Source: Acidobacteriota bacterium
Lineage (GTDB): Bacteria > Acidobacteriota > Thermoanaerobaculia > UBA5066
Assembly (NCBI GenBank): GCA_029567505.1
Contig: JAKPXO010000070.1
Location: 1-53,211, forward strand
Length of the DNA stretch: 53,211 bases
Direction: 5' to 3'
The position numbers and the translations under genes are program-made. Below are positions 9,071-18,423 of the stretch, one piece after another. How positions within the stretch are numbered: position 1 is the first letter of the stretch; each line of letters starts with the position of its first letter. Below the pieces are notes generated by a model, which was not told where the DNA came from, ran no database searches, and saw nothing but the letters and a program-made list of their open reading frames with translations.

Positions 9071-10255
9071 TCAGGCGCCGCGGGCGATCTGCGCGGCGTC
9101 CTCGGCGATCATCAGCTCTTCGTTCGTCGGGACGACGAGGGCCTGCGGCTTCGTGCCGGTCGTGATCCGGCCGTGCTGCGCGCGGCCGTGCTTCGCGTTC
9201 GCCGCCTCGTCGAGCGCGAGGCCGAGGAAGCCGAGGCGGCCGAGCGTCATCGCGCGGACCGTCGTGGAGTTCTCGCCGATCCCGCCCGTGAAGACGAGCG
9301 CGTCGAGGCGTCCGAGCGGGACGACGAGCGCGGCGATCGTCTTGGCGAGGACGTAGCAGAAGATGTCGAGCGCGAGCTTCGCGCGGTCGTTCCCGTTCGA
9401 GGCGGCCTCCTCGACCGTCCGCATGTCGTTCGAGAGGCCCGAGACGCCGAGGAGCCCCGACTTCTTGTTCAGGGAGTCGAGGATCTCCTTCGCGCTCTTC
9501 CCCGTCGCGTCGGCAACGTGGCCGATGATCGCCGGGTCGATCGAGCCGCAGCGGGTCCCCATCATCAGCCCCTCGAGCGGGGTCAGCCCCATCGTCGTGT
9601 CGACGCTCTTCCCGTTCCGGATCGCCGCCGCGGAGCAGCCGTTGCCGAGGTGGGCCGTCACGATCGCGTGGTCGTCCGCCGGGAGCCCCGCGAGGCGAAG
9701 CGCCTCGCGCGCCACGAAGCGGTGGCTCGTCCCGTGGAAGCCGTAGCGCCGGACGGAGTGCTTCTCGAGCCACTCGAACGGCACCGGGTAGGTGTAGGCG
9801 ACGGGCGGCATCGTCTGGTGAAAGGCCGTGTCGAAGACGCCGACCTGCAGGAGGTCCGGGAAGAGGCTCTGCGCGATCCGGATCCCGACGAGGTTCGGCG
9901 GGTTGTGCAGCGGCCCGAGCGGGATGCACTCCTCCATCTTCGCGACGACCTCGGGCGTGATCGCCATCGAGCCGGCGAACTTGGATCCGCCGTGGACGAC
10001 GCGGTGCCCGACGGCGAGGAGGCCGTCGGCGAGACCGAGCTCCTTCAGGGCGTCGACGACGCCGTGGAGCGCTTCGTCGTGGAGGGCGCCCGGGATCGGC
10101 CGCGTGCTCTTCGTGCCGTTCCGCTTCACGTCGAGCGAGGCCTCGGGCGAGCCGAGCCGCTGCGCGATGCCGGAGACGTGCTCGACGGACGTGTCGGGGT
10201 CGATGACCGCGAACTTCAAGGAGGACGATCCGCAGTTGAGGACGAGTACGTTCAT
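9071..10255 (-). CDS. ackA: Acetate kinase
   Basis: MNVLVLNCGSSSLKFAVID start; GHRVVHGG, HNPPNLVGI, GYFHGTSH-type motifs. The ORF-track N-terminal extension is not part of the gene. Confidence 0.95.
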   Translation of the reverse strand: MNVLVLNCGSSSLKFAVIDPDTSVEHVSGIAQRLGSPEASLDVKRNGTKSTRPIPGALHDEALHGVVDALKELGLADGLLAVGHRVVHGGSKFAGSMAITPEVVAKMEECIPLGPLHNPPNLVGIRIAQSLFPDLLQVGVFDTAFHQTMPPVAYTYPVPFEWLEKHSVRRYGFHGTSHRFVAREALRLAGLPADDHAIVTAHLGNGCSAAAIRNGKSVDTTMGLTPLEGLMMGTRCGSIDPAIIGHVADATGKSAKEILDSLNKKSGLLGVSGLSNDMRTVEEAASNGNDRAKLALDIFCYVLAKTIAALVVPLGRLDALVFTGGIGENSTTVRAMTLGRLGFLGLALDEAANAKHGRAQHGRITTGTKPQALVVPTNEELMIAEDAAQIARGA

Positions 10256-10564
10256 GCCCTTCTTCCCGTGCCGGCCGCGCCCGGCCGGAGGCGGGAGAAC
10301 GTCTCCCCCCCATCCCCCCGAGCGGCGCACCGGCGTTTCGTTTCGCTTCTGATGTCGGACTCCGATGCCACCTCCTGGCGCCCGCCGGAAACGGTTCCGG
10401 GGCGCCCGCGAGGCAAGCGGGGCATCATAACGCCCGAAGGGCGGCCTTTCGAGCCGGGGAGCCTCGTTCCTCACGCCGGCTCCCGTCGCGACTCGGTTCC
10501 ATTTTCGCGGCCGCCGCCGGGAACCATCCTGCCGTCGGAAGGTCTCATCGGGCGGAGGACGCCG

Positions 10565-11356
10565 ATGAGAACCCGTACCGCCGCCGCGCTCGCCCTCGCC
10601 TTCGCCGCTTCCTTCCCTGCCGCCGCAGCGACGCGCGCCGGCTTCGAGCTATCCGTCCTCGTGGACGGAGAGGAGCGCCCCGAGCTCCGGAAAGGGGGCT
10701 CCGTCTACGTCGAGGCGCTGAAGGGGCACCCGTACGCCCTTCGCGTCACGAACCCGCTCGGCGTCCGGGTCGGGGTCGCCCTGGCCGTCGACGGGCTCAA
10801 TACGATCGACGCCTCCCGCCGGGATGCCGCCTCCGCCGTGAAGTGGATCCTGGAACCGTACCAGTCCGTCGTCCTCGACGGTTGGCAGGTCAGCTCGTCC
10901 CATGCCCGTCGATTCGTCTTCACGGGCGAGCGCGACTCCTACGGTGCCGCGCTCGGGAAAGTGGAGGACCTCGGCGTCATCGAGGCGGTCTTCTTCCGGG
11001 AGAAGGTCCGGCCCGCCCTCCCGGTCTCGCCGACGGCCTGCGCCCCGAAAGACGCCGCGCCCCGCTCCGAGGCGTCCCGCGCCAAAGGCGAGGCCGGCGC
11101 TCCGGCCGAGAAGATGGCCGCCGCGCCGTCCCTCTCCGACGAATACGCTGCGACCGGGATGGGGGACCGGACGCGGCACGAGGTGACCCGGGTCGACCTC
11201 GACCTCGAGCGCTCCCCCGCCGCGCGCCTCCGGATCCGCTACGAGTTCCGGCCGCAGCTCGTCCGGCTCGGCCTCCTCCCGCCCGACGGGGACCGGCTCG
11301 CCCGCCGCGAGCGATCCCGCGGGTTCGACCGCTACTGTCCCGAGCCGAACCGCTGA
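10565..11356 (+). CDS. Hypothetical secreted protein
   Basis: Signal peptide MRTRTAAALALAFAASFPAAAA; beta-rich sequence. Confidence 0.6.
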   Translation: MRTRTAAALALAFAASFPAAAATRAGFELSVLVDGEERPELRKGGSVYVEALKGHPYALRVTNPLGVRVGVALAVDGLNTIDASRRDAASAVKWILEPYQSVVLDGWQVSSSHARRFVFTGERDSYGAALGKVEDLGVIEAVFFREKVRPALPVSPTACAPKDAAPRSEASRAKGEAGAPAEKMAAAPSLSDEYAATGMGDRTRHEVTRVDLDLERSPAARLRIRYEFRPQLVRLGLLPPDGDRLARRERSRGFDRYCPEPNR

Positions 11357-11394
11357 CCGGTCGCCCGTCGCCCGGCCTCTGCCCCTTCCTGAGC

Positions 11395-11420
11395 CGCCCC
11401 GGGGCCCCCGCCCCGGGGCG
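11395..11420 (+). terminator. GC hairpin after hypothetical gene
   Basis: CGCCCCGGGG / CCCCGGGGCG inverted repeat followed by TTCCGTCT. Confidence 0.5.
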
Positions 11421-11526
11421 TTCCGTCTCCGTCGTTCGGCCGCCACCACGGGACGTAACGCACCCCGCCGCCCCGGGAGAAGCCGAGGAGGCTTCCGGTC
11501 CTTGACGAAGGCCCGGGACCGCAAAT

Positions 11527-11547
11527 ATCCTACTAATCCTGTAGGAA
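11527..11547 (+). promoter_or_regulatory. Putative Rrf2-type operator
   Basis: Near-palindrome ATCCTAC-taatcct-GTAGGAA just upstream of the Rrf2 gene; TTGACG at 11502-11507 could be a -35 element. Confidence 0.45.
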
Positions 11548-11551
11548 TACT

Positions 11552-12010
11552 TTGAAAGTCTCCCAGCGCGGCCTCTACGCCCTCAAGGCGCTCCTTCACC
11601 TCGCGGGACGTTGGGAGGAAGGGATCGTCGCGACGCGCGAGATCGCCGAGCGCGAGGAGATCCCGGAGAAGTTCCTCGAGTCGATCCTCGTCGTCCTCAA
11701 GAACGCCCGCGTCGTCGAGAGCCGCCGGGGACGCGAAGGGGGCCATCGCCTTCGCCGCCCGCCGGCCGAGATCGTCGTCGGCGACGTCGTCCGCCTCCTC
11801 GACGGACCGCTCGCGCCGTTCGGCGACGCCACCGAGCTCACCCGGCTCGTCGCGTCCGAGCCGCGGCACGCCGGGCTCTTCGACCTCTTCCTCGACGTGA
11901 GGAACGCCGCCGCGGCGATCCTCGACCACACGACGCTCGCCGACCTCCTCGAGCGCGACCGGAAGATCCTCGTCGCGCGCCGCAGGAGGGGCGGAGTCCC
12001 GGAGACGTGA
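11552..12010 (+). CDS. Rrf2 family transcriptional regulator (TTG start)
   Basis: [21 protein letters not shown]...[46 protein letters not shown]. Confidence 0.9.
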   Translation: MKVSQRGLYALKALLHLAGRWEEGIVATREIAEREEIPEKFLESILVVLKNARVVESRRGREGGHRLRRPPAEIVVGDVVRLLDGPLAPFGDATELTRLVASEPRHAGLFDLFLDVRNAAAAILDHTTLADLLERDRKILVARRRRGGVPET

Positions 12011-13047
12011 TGACCGATTCCCGACGCCCCGTCCGCTCCCTCCTCGGGTTCGCGGCCTCCGCCGCCTCGCTCCTCGCGATCCACGCTCTCGCCGGCGCCG
12101 CCGCGCGCGCCGCGGAGCCGGTCGAGATCCTGAACGTCTCCTACGACCCGACGCGGGAGCTCTACCGCGAGCTGAACGCCGCCTTCGCGAAGGACTTCCT
12201 CGCGAGGACCGGCCGCGCCGTCACCGTGAAGATGTCGCACGGCGGCTCGGGGAAGCAGGCCCGCTCCGTGATCGACGGCCTCCGGGCCGACGTCGTCACG
12301 CTCGCCCTCGCGTACGACGTCGACGCCCTCGCCGACCGCGGCCTCGTCGCGCGCGGCTGGCAGGCCCGCCTCCCCCACAACGCCTCCCCCTATACGTCGA
12401 CGATCGTCTTCCTCGTGAGGTCCGGGAACCCGAAGCGGATCCGCGACTGGAGCGACCTCGCGCGCCCGGGCGTCTCCGTCGTCTGCCCGAACCCGAAGAC
12501 GTCCGGCGCGGCCCGCTGGGGCTACCTCGCGGCATGGGGCTCCGTCCTCACGACCGGCGGGAGCGACGCGGCCGCGAAGGCCCTCGTCGGCGGGCTCTTC
12601 CGGAACGTCGCCGTCCTCGACACCGGCGCGCGCGGCTCGACGACGACGTTCGTCCAGCGGGGGCTCGGCGACGTCCTCGTCGCCTGGGAGAACGAGGCGC
12701 ACCTCGCGCTGGCCGAGACCGGGGCCGGGCGCGTCGAGATCGTCGTCCCGAAGACGTCGATCCTCGCCGAGCCCCCGGTGGCCGTCGTCGACGCCGTCGC
12801 GGACAGGAAGGGGACCCGCGCGGTCGCCGAGGCGTACCTCCGCTTCCTCTACACGCCCGAGGCGCAGGCGATCGCCGCCCGCCACCACTACCGGCCGCGC
12901 CTCGCCGAGGCCGCCGCGAAGGCCGGGCGCACCTTCCCGTCCGTCGCGACCTTCACCATCGACGCCCTCTTCGGCGGCTGGCGCGCCGCGCAGAAGCGGC
13001 ACTTCGACGACGGCGGCGTCTTCGACTCCCTCTTCACGACGAAGTGA
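12010..13047 (+). CDS. Sulfate ABC transporter substrate-binding protein
   Basis: [20 protein letters not shown] and [19 protein letters not shown] motifs; TGATG overlap with rrf2. Confidence 0.92.
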   Translation: MTDSRRPVRSLLGFAASAASLLAIHALAGAAARAAEPVEILNVSYDPTRELYRELNAAFAKDFLARTGRAVTVKMSHGGSGKQARSVIDGLRADVVTLALAYDVDALADRGLVARGWQARLPHNASPYTSTIVFLVRSGNPKRIRDWSDLARPGVSVVCPNPKTSGAARWGYLAAWGSVLTTGGSDAAAKALVGGLFRNVAVLDTGARGSTTTFVQRGLGDVLVAWENEAHLALAETGAGRVEIVVPKTSILAEPPVAVVDAVADRKGTRAVAEAYLRFLYTPEAQAIAARHHYRPRLAEAAAKAGRTFPSVATFTIDALFGGWRAAQKRHFDDGGVFDSLFTTK

Positions 13048-13874
13048 GCCGCCGCCGCGTCTCCCCGTCGCTCCTCCCCGGCTTCGGCCCGGCGCTCGGG
13101 GTGACGCTCCTCTTCCTCTCCCTCGTCGTCCTCGCGCCGCTCGCCGCGCTCCTGGCGACGACGCTCCGCGGAACGCCGCGCGAGTTCCTCGCCGCCGTCT
13201 CGACGCCGCGCGTCGTCGCCGCGGTCAGGCTCTCGGTCCTCGTCTCGCTCGGGGCGGCGGCCGTCTCGGCGCTCCTCGGCCTCCTCCTCGGCTGGGTCCT
13301 GGTCCGCTATCGCTTCCCGGGACGGCGCCTCCTCGACACCCTCGTCGACCTCCCGTTCGCGCTCCCGACCGCCGTCGCCGGGATCACGCTCACGACGCTC
13401 TACGCCCCGACCGGCTGGCTCGGAAGGCCTCTCGCCGCACTTGGCGTCCCGGTCGCGTTCACCCCGCTCGGCATCGGCGTCGCGCTCGTCTTCCTCGGCC
13501 TCCCCTTCACCGTGAGGACGCTCCAGCCGGTCCTCGCGAGCCTCGACCCGGAGGTCGAGGAGGCCGCGGCGAGCCTCGGCGCGACGCGTCTCGAGACCTT
13601 CCGCCGCGTCCTCCTCCCGGAGCTCCTCCCCGCGCTCCTCACCGGCTCGACGCTCGCGTTCGCGCGGGGCCTCGGCGAATACGGCTCGGTCGTCTTCATC
13701 TCCGGGAACATGCCGATGAGGACCGAGATCGCGCCGCTCCTCGTCATGACGAAGCTCGAGCAGTACGACGTGGCCGGGGCGACCGCGCTCGCGACGCTCC
13801 TCCTCGTCGCCTCGTTCCTCCTCCTCCTCGTCCTGAACCGCCTCGAGGCGTGGGCGGCGAGGGCCGTCCGGTGA
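13044..13874 (+). CDS. cysT: Sulfate ABC transporter permease CysT
   Basis: GTGA overlap; permease sequence with [23 protein letters not shown] and [22 protein letters not shown]. Confidence 0.9.
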   Translation: MSRRRVSPSLLPGFGPALGVTLLFLSLVVLAPLAALLATTLRGTPREFLAAVSTPRVVAAVRLSVLVSLGAAAVSALLGLLLGWVLVRYRFPGRRLLDTLVDLPFALPTAVAGITLTTLYAPTGWLGRPLAALGVPVAFTPLGIGVALVFLGLPFTVRTLQPVLASLDPEVEEAAASLGATRLETFRRVLLPELLPALLTGSTLAFARGLGEYGSVVFISGNMPMRTEIAPLLVMTKLEQYDVAGATALATLLLVASFLLLLVLNRLEAWAARAVR

Positions 13875-14698
13875 CCGCCCCGCGGAGCCGCGAGCCGCGC
13901 GCCGTGCGGCTCCTCCTGATCGGCCTCGCCCTCGCGGCGTTCGCCCTCTTCCTCTTCGTCCCGCTCGCGGCGGTCTTCGTGGAGGCCTTCCGGGATGGCG
14001 CGCGCGCCTGGCTCGCCGCCGTCACCGAGCCCGACGCCCGCCACGCGCTGAAGCTGACGCTCCTCGTCGCGGTGATCGCCGTCCCCGTGAACGCCTTCTT
14101 CGGCCTCGCCGCGGGCTGGGCGCTCGGGAAGTTCCGCTTCCCGGGGCGCAGTTTCGTCCTCACGCTCGTCGACCTGCCGTTCGCCGTCTCGCCCGTCGTC
14201 GCTGGCCTCGTCTTCGTCCTCCTCTTCGGACGCACCGGCTTCTTCGGCCCCTGGCTCGCCGACCGCGGGCTCGAGATCGTCTTCGCCCTCCCGGGCATCG
14301 TCCTGGCGACCGTCTTCGTCACGTTCCCGTTCGTCGCGCGCGAGGTCGTCCCGCTCATGCAGTCGCAGGGGACCGACGAGGAGGAGGCGGCCCGGGTCCT
14401 CGGCGCCGGCTTCTTCACGACGTTCTTCCGCGTGACGCTCCCGAACGTGAAGTGGGCGCTCCTCTACGGCATCGTCCTCTGCACCGCCCGCGCCGTCGGC
14501 GAGTTCGGGGCAGTCTCCGTCGTCTCGGGGCACGTCCGCGGCGAGACGAACACGCTCCCGCTCCACGTCGAGACCCTCTACAACGAGTACGCCTTCCAGG
14601 GGGCGTTCGCGGCCGCCTCGCTCCTCACGTTCGTCGCCCTCGCCACGATGGTGGCGAAGGCGATCGTCTCGCGCCGCGCGAGGGAGGAGGCCCCGTGA
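13871..14698 (+). CDS. cysW: Sulfate ABC transporter permease CysW
   Basis: GTG at 13871 overlapping the cysT stop; [45 protein letters not shown]. Confidence 0.9.
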   Translation: MTAPRSREPRAVRLLLIGLALAAFALFLFVPLAAVFVEAFRDGARAWLAAVTEPDARHALKLTLLVAVIAVPVNAFFGLAAGWALGKFRFPGRSFVLTLVDLPFAVSPVVAGLVFVLLFGRTGFFGPWLADRGLEIVFALPGIVLATVFVTFPFVAREVVPLMQSQGTDEEEAARVLGAGFFTTFFRVTLPNVKWALLYGIVLCTARAVGEFGAVSVVSGHVRGETNTLPLHVETLYNEYAFQGAFAAASLLTFVALATMVAKAIVSRRAREEAP

Positions 14699-15765
14699 GC
14701 ATCGAGGTTCGGTCCGTCTCGAAGTCGTTCGGGAGCTTCCTCGCGCTCGACGACGTCTCCCTCCGCGTCGGCGACGGCGAGCTCGTCGCCCTCCTCGGCC
14801 CTTCCGGCGGCGGCAAGACGAGCCTCCTCCGGATCATCGCGGGCCTCGAGGAGCCCGACCGCGGCACCGTCCTCTTCCACGGGGAGGACGCCACGCGCCG
14901 CGACGCCCGCGAGCGGCGCGTCGGCTTCGTCTTCCAGCACTACGCGCTCTTCCGCCGGATGACCGTCTTCGAGAACGTGGCGTTCGGCCTCCGCGTCAAG
15001 CCGCGCGGCGAGCGCCCTTCGGAGGCCGACGTGAAGCGGCGCGTCGGCGAGCTCCTGAAGCTCGTCCAGCTCGACTGGCTCGGCGACCGTCTCCCGTCCG
15101 AGCTCTCCGGCGGCCAGCGCCAGCGTGTCGCGCTCGCCCGCGCCCTCGCCGTCGAGCCGAAGGTCCTCCTCCTCGACGAGCCGTTCGGTTCGCTCGACGC
15201 GCGGGTCCGCCAGGAGCTGCGCCGCTGGCTCCGCCGCCTCCACGACGAGATCCGCCTCACGAGCCTCTTCGTCACCCACGACCAGGAGGAGGCGCTCGAG
15301 GTGGCCGACCGCGTCGTCCTCCTCGACCGAGGGCGCGTCGTCCAGGACGGGACACCGGCCGACCTCTTCGAGCACCCCGCGGACCCGTTCGTCCTCGACT
15401 TCCTCGGCTCCGTGAACATCTTCCACGGCCGGGTGGAGAACGGCCGGGCCCACCTCGGCCCTCTCTCCGTCGCGTACCCCGACGCCCCCCACGACGGCGC
15501 GCTCCCGGCCTCAGGCTACGCTCGTCCCTGGGAGATCGACCTCTCGCGCGACCTCGAAGGGGTGGAGGGCTTCCCCGCCACCGTCCGACACGTCGCTGCG
15601 GCCGGCGCCGTCGTCCGCCTCGAGCTCGCCCCCGACGACGGGACGATCCTCAAGGTCGAGATCTCGAGGGAGCGCTTCGCCGAGCTCGCGCCCTCCCCGG
15701 GCGACCGGCTCCGTGTCGTGCCCCGAAACGTGAGGGTTTTCCTCGGAGGGCCGGGGCAGGGATAA
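14695..15765 (+). CDS. cysA: Sulfate ABC transporter ATP-binding protein
   Basis: Walker [40 protein letters not shown] overlap with cysW. Confidence 0.93.
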   Translation: MSIEVRSVSKSFGSFLALDDVSLRVGDGELVALLGPSGGGKTSLLRIIAGLEEPDRGTVLFHGEDATRRDARERRVGFVFQHYALFRRMTVFENVAFGLRVKPRGERPSEADVKRRVGELLKLVQLDWLGDRLPSELSGGQRQRVALARALAVEPKVLLLDEPFGSLDARVRQELRRWLRRLHDEIRLTSLFVTHDQEEALEVADRVVLLDRGRVVQDGTPADLFEHPADPFVLDFLGSVNIFHGRVENGRAHLGPLSVAYPDAPHDGALPASGYARPWEIDLSRDLEGVEGFPATVRHVAAAGAVVRLELAPDDGTILKVEISRERFAELAPSPGDRLRVVPRNVRVFLGGPGQG

Positions 15766-15772
15766 TCGCCCC

Positions 15773-16333
15773 GTGCCGGGAGAGACCGCACCGCTCGACA
15801 ACGTGGCCTGGGCGGCTTCGCGATTCGCTACGCCGAAGGAGGCGGAGCGACCGGCCGGCCTGGAGCCGAGCTACTGGGACTGGGAAGACCTCTACTCCCG
15901 ACTGGGACCGGGCCTCATCGTCCTCGGCGCGCGCCGCTTCGGGCTCAGCCGGGACGACGCGGAGGAGGCGCTCCAGATGGCGGCGACGGCCATCGTCCTG
16001 GCCGCTCCGTCCGTCCGGTCCCCCGAGGCCTACCTCACCTCGGTCTTCCTACGCGAATGCCTCGGAATCCTGCGGCGACGGAGCCAGCTCGCCCGGACGG
16101 AGGTCGCTCCGCCGGTCGGGTTCGATGCGGCCGACGACTCCTGCGAGCGGATCGAGGTCGCCTGCCGGTTCCGGCAGGCGTTCTCGCTCCTCTCTCCCGT
16201 CTGTCGCTCGATGATGCGGAGCTGCCTGCTCGGCGGCAGAAGTCGCGCCGGCTCCGATTCCTCGTCCGCCGCCCGCACCGTCTACAAGCGCTACCGGAAG
16301 TGCCTGAGGACGCTCGCCCATGCCCTCGGCTGA
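15773..16333 (+). CDS. ECF-like RNA polymerase sigma factor (divergent)
   Basis: DLYSRLGPGLIVLGARRFGLSRDDAEEALQMA...SPEAYLTSVFLRECLGILRRR, region-2-like; region-4-like C-terminus. Confidence 0.7.
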   Translation: MPGETAPLDNVAWAASRFATPKEAERPAGLEPSYWDWEDLYSRLGPGLIVLGARRFGLSRDDAEEALQMAATAIVLAAPSVRSPEAYLTSVFLRECLGILRRRSQLARTEVAPPVGFDAADDSCERIEVACRFRQAFSLLSPVCRSMMRSCLLGGRSRAGSDSSSAARTVYKRYRKCLRTLAHALG

Positions 16334-17615
16334 TCGTCATCTCGGAGAGCTGGAGCTGCTGGAGCGGGCGATGACGCCGGGACTGGCGCCCGACCCGCAC
16401 GCCGCGAGTTGCCCGACCTGCCGGGACAGGATCGAGGGGCTCGCGGCGGGCCGCGAGCACCTGGCCGATCTCGCCGCGCTCGCGACCAAAGCGGAATCGG
16501 GCCCCCGCGTTCCCGTGCCTGCGGCGCTCTCCCGCCTCTCCCGGACGCTCGCCCGGGCGGAGGAGCTCGTTCGCGCGGCGGAACGCGACGACGACGCTCT
16601 CCCGGCCTGGCTCGACGAGGCCTCCGCTCGCCCCGACTTCCCGGACGTCGCGCTGCACGCGCTCCAGATCGCCTCGAGGCTCACGTCCCGGCGACCATCG
16701 GTGGCGCTCTCGTTCGCCCGATCGATCCGCCAGCGTCTGCACGGAGACGTTGGAGGGGACCAGGCGCTTCTCGCGGCCGAGATCGGCCTCCTGGAGAGTC
16801 AGTCCTTCGTCTACGTGGGGCGGATCGACGAGGCGTGCGAGCGGGCACTCGCGGCCTCTTCGGCGATCGAGGCGGCCGACGCCCCCGCCCTGCTGCGCGC
16901 GCGTGCCAACTACTACGCCGGCTCGGCGCTCTGGGGGGCGGGTCGATCCGAGGCCGCGTTGAGCCGTCTCCTCGCGGCGCGCGAGGCGTTCGCCGCGGAC
17001 GGGCAGGACCCCTGGGTCGGCCGGGCCGAGGGAGCGATCGGACTCGTCCATTTCAGCGAGGCCCGGTTCCGCGAGGCCCTGCACGCCTTCGACGCCGCCC
17101 TCGAGCGCCTCGACCCGGACGTGGACCCCGGTCCCTGGGAGGCGATTCAGCAGAACCGCGCCGGGATCCTCATGAACCTCGGGCGTCTCTCCGAGGCGAG
17201 ATCGGCCTTCGGACAGGCCCTCGAGCTCGCGGTCCGGCACGGCCTCTCGGCGGCCGCGACGACGGTCCGGGTAAACCTGCTGAACCTCGGTCTCGAGGAG
17301 GGGACGTTCGAGGATGTCCGCGTCCGCGGGAAGAAGCTCGTCGCTTTCTGCGCCCGGGAGGGGCTCTCGGTCGACGCCTACTACGCGAGGCTCGCCCTGG
17401 CCGAGGCGCAGGCGGCCCTCGGGAATTACGGCGAGGTCCGGGCGCTGGTCGAAGCGATCCGTGGAGACGCTCCGCCCGAGGTCCGGGACGATCCGGACGC
17501 GACCGTTCTCCTGGACCGCCTCGACGCCGGGGACCACGAGATGGCCGGCCGGCTCAGACGGCTCCGCCACTACCTCTCCGGTCGAGACCGGTTCGAGGCG
17601 GCGAAACGGGCCTGA
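16320..17615 (+). CDS. TPR protein with N-terminal HxxxCxxC anti-sigma-type zinc motif
   Basis: Start overlaps the sigma stop by 14 nt; HAASCPTC motif; multiple TPR-like repeats; no obvious TM segment. Confidence 0.75.
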   Translation: MPSADRHLGELELLERAMTPGLAPDPHAASCPTCRDRIEGLAAGREHLADLAALATKAESGPRVPVPAALSRLSRTLARAEELVRAAERDDDALPAWLDEASARPDFPDVALHALQIASRLTSRRPSVALSFARSIRQRLHGDVGGDQALLAAEIGLLESQSFVYVGRIDEACERALAASSAIEAADAPALLRARANYYAGSALWGAGRSEAALSRLLAAREAFAADGQDPWVGRAEGAIGLVHFSEARFREALHAFDAALERLDPDVDPGPWEAIQQNRAGILMNLGRLSEARSAFGQALELAVRHGLSAAATTVRVNLLNLGLEEGTFEDVRVRGKKLVAFCAREGLSVDAYYARLALAEAQAALGNYGEVRALVEAIRGDAPPEVRDDPDATVLLDRLDAGDHEMAGRLRRLRHYLSGRDRFEAAKRA

Positions 17616-17627
17616 CAGAAGCTCCGG

Positions 17628-17786
17628 TCAACCGATCGGCTGCTTCCGCACGCCGTCCCCCCCATCGCTGAGCGTCGGTTCCGTCGTCGTGGACGATGTC
17701 GTGACCGAGGAGGTCTCCGAAGTGCCGTCCGTCGACGGCGCCCCGAGGCCGGTGACGAGAAGCAGGATCAACACCAGGACATCCAT
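17628..17786 (-). CDS. 52-aa hydrophobic/Ser-Thr-rich small peptide
   Basis: MDVLVLILLLVTGLGAPSTDGTSETSSVTTSSTTTEPTLSDGGDGVRKQPIG; upstream GGAGG-ATTC-ATG on the minus strand. Confidence 0.5.
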   Translation of the reverse strand: MDVLVLILLLVTGLGAPSTDGTSETSSVTTSSTTTEPTLSDGGDGVRKQPIG

Positions 17787-17909
17787 GAATCCTCCATTCC
17801 GGCCCTTTCGACCGGCCTTTGCCCAGGGGCCGAGACCCCATTCACTACGTATGAGGGGATTCGACCCCCGTAACTGCCCCCCCTCCCCAAAAAAAAGTGA
17901 AAAAAACTT

Positions 17910-17998
17910 CGGGGAGAGGGGCACTCGGACCCCCCTGAATCCCTCATCAGGAGTAGAGGGATGCCGAGACCGGGGTCCGTCCTCGGACCGGCTCCCCG
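17910..17998. ncRNA. Structured cloverleaf-like RNA element (leader of BRCT-like gene or minus-strand tRNA-like RNA)
   Basis: Closing stem CGGGGAG(17910-17916)/CTCCCCG(17992-17998) enclosing hairpins AGGGG/CCCCT, ATCCCTC/GAGGGAT and GGTCCG/CGGACC. Confidence 0.45.
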
Positions 17999-18012
17999 AA
18001 AGGGGGAGGTCT

Positions 18013-18393
18013 ATGAGAAGCGCGAACGGGACGGCACCTGAGGAGGACGTCCGGCCCCCCATCCGGTTCGCCGGGCGGTCTTTCGTCGTCGCCAGCAACC
18101 AGCCGACGGAGGTGCTTCGCGCGCTCGAGCGAGAGATCGAGGCACGTGGGGGGTCGATCCACCCGTTCCTGAACGCCGTGACCGAGGTCCTCGTCGTGGG
18201 AGACCTCGCCGGAATGGACTCGGGGGCTCACTGGGCCCGGGAGCAGGTCCGGAGGGGGACGATCTACCGGGATCGCTGGGGACACCTCGAGCTGATCAGC
18301 GAAGAGGAGCTCCGGGCCGCCCTCGTGGAAAGCCGGAGAGGTCGCGCGAGCGGGTCGCCGTTCGACGACCGTTCGATCGCCGATGGTGCCTGA
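18013..18393 (+). CDS. Small stand-alone BRCT-like domain protein
   Basis: GGGGGAGG SD; FAGRSFVVASNQPTEVLRALEREIEARGGSIHPFLNAVTEVLVVGDLAGMDSGAHWAREQ...LISEEELRAAL resembles BRCT. Confidence 0.6.
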   Translation: MRSANGTAPEEDVRPPIRFAGRSFVVASNQPTEVLRALEREIEARGGSIHPFLNAVTEVLVVGDLAGMDSGAHWAREQVRRGTIYRDRWGHLELISEEELRAALVESRRGRASGSPFDDRSIADGA

Positions 18394-18423
18394 GCCCCGC
18401 CGGCGTCTCGGCCCCGGCGGCCG

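Noticed and set aside
7492-9165. 557-aa plus-strand ORF opposite pta
   Set aside because: Antisense shadow of pta.
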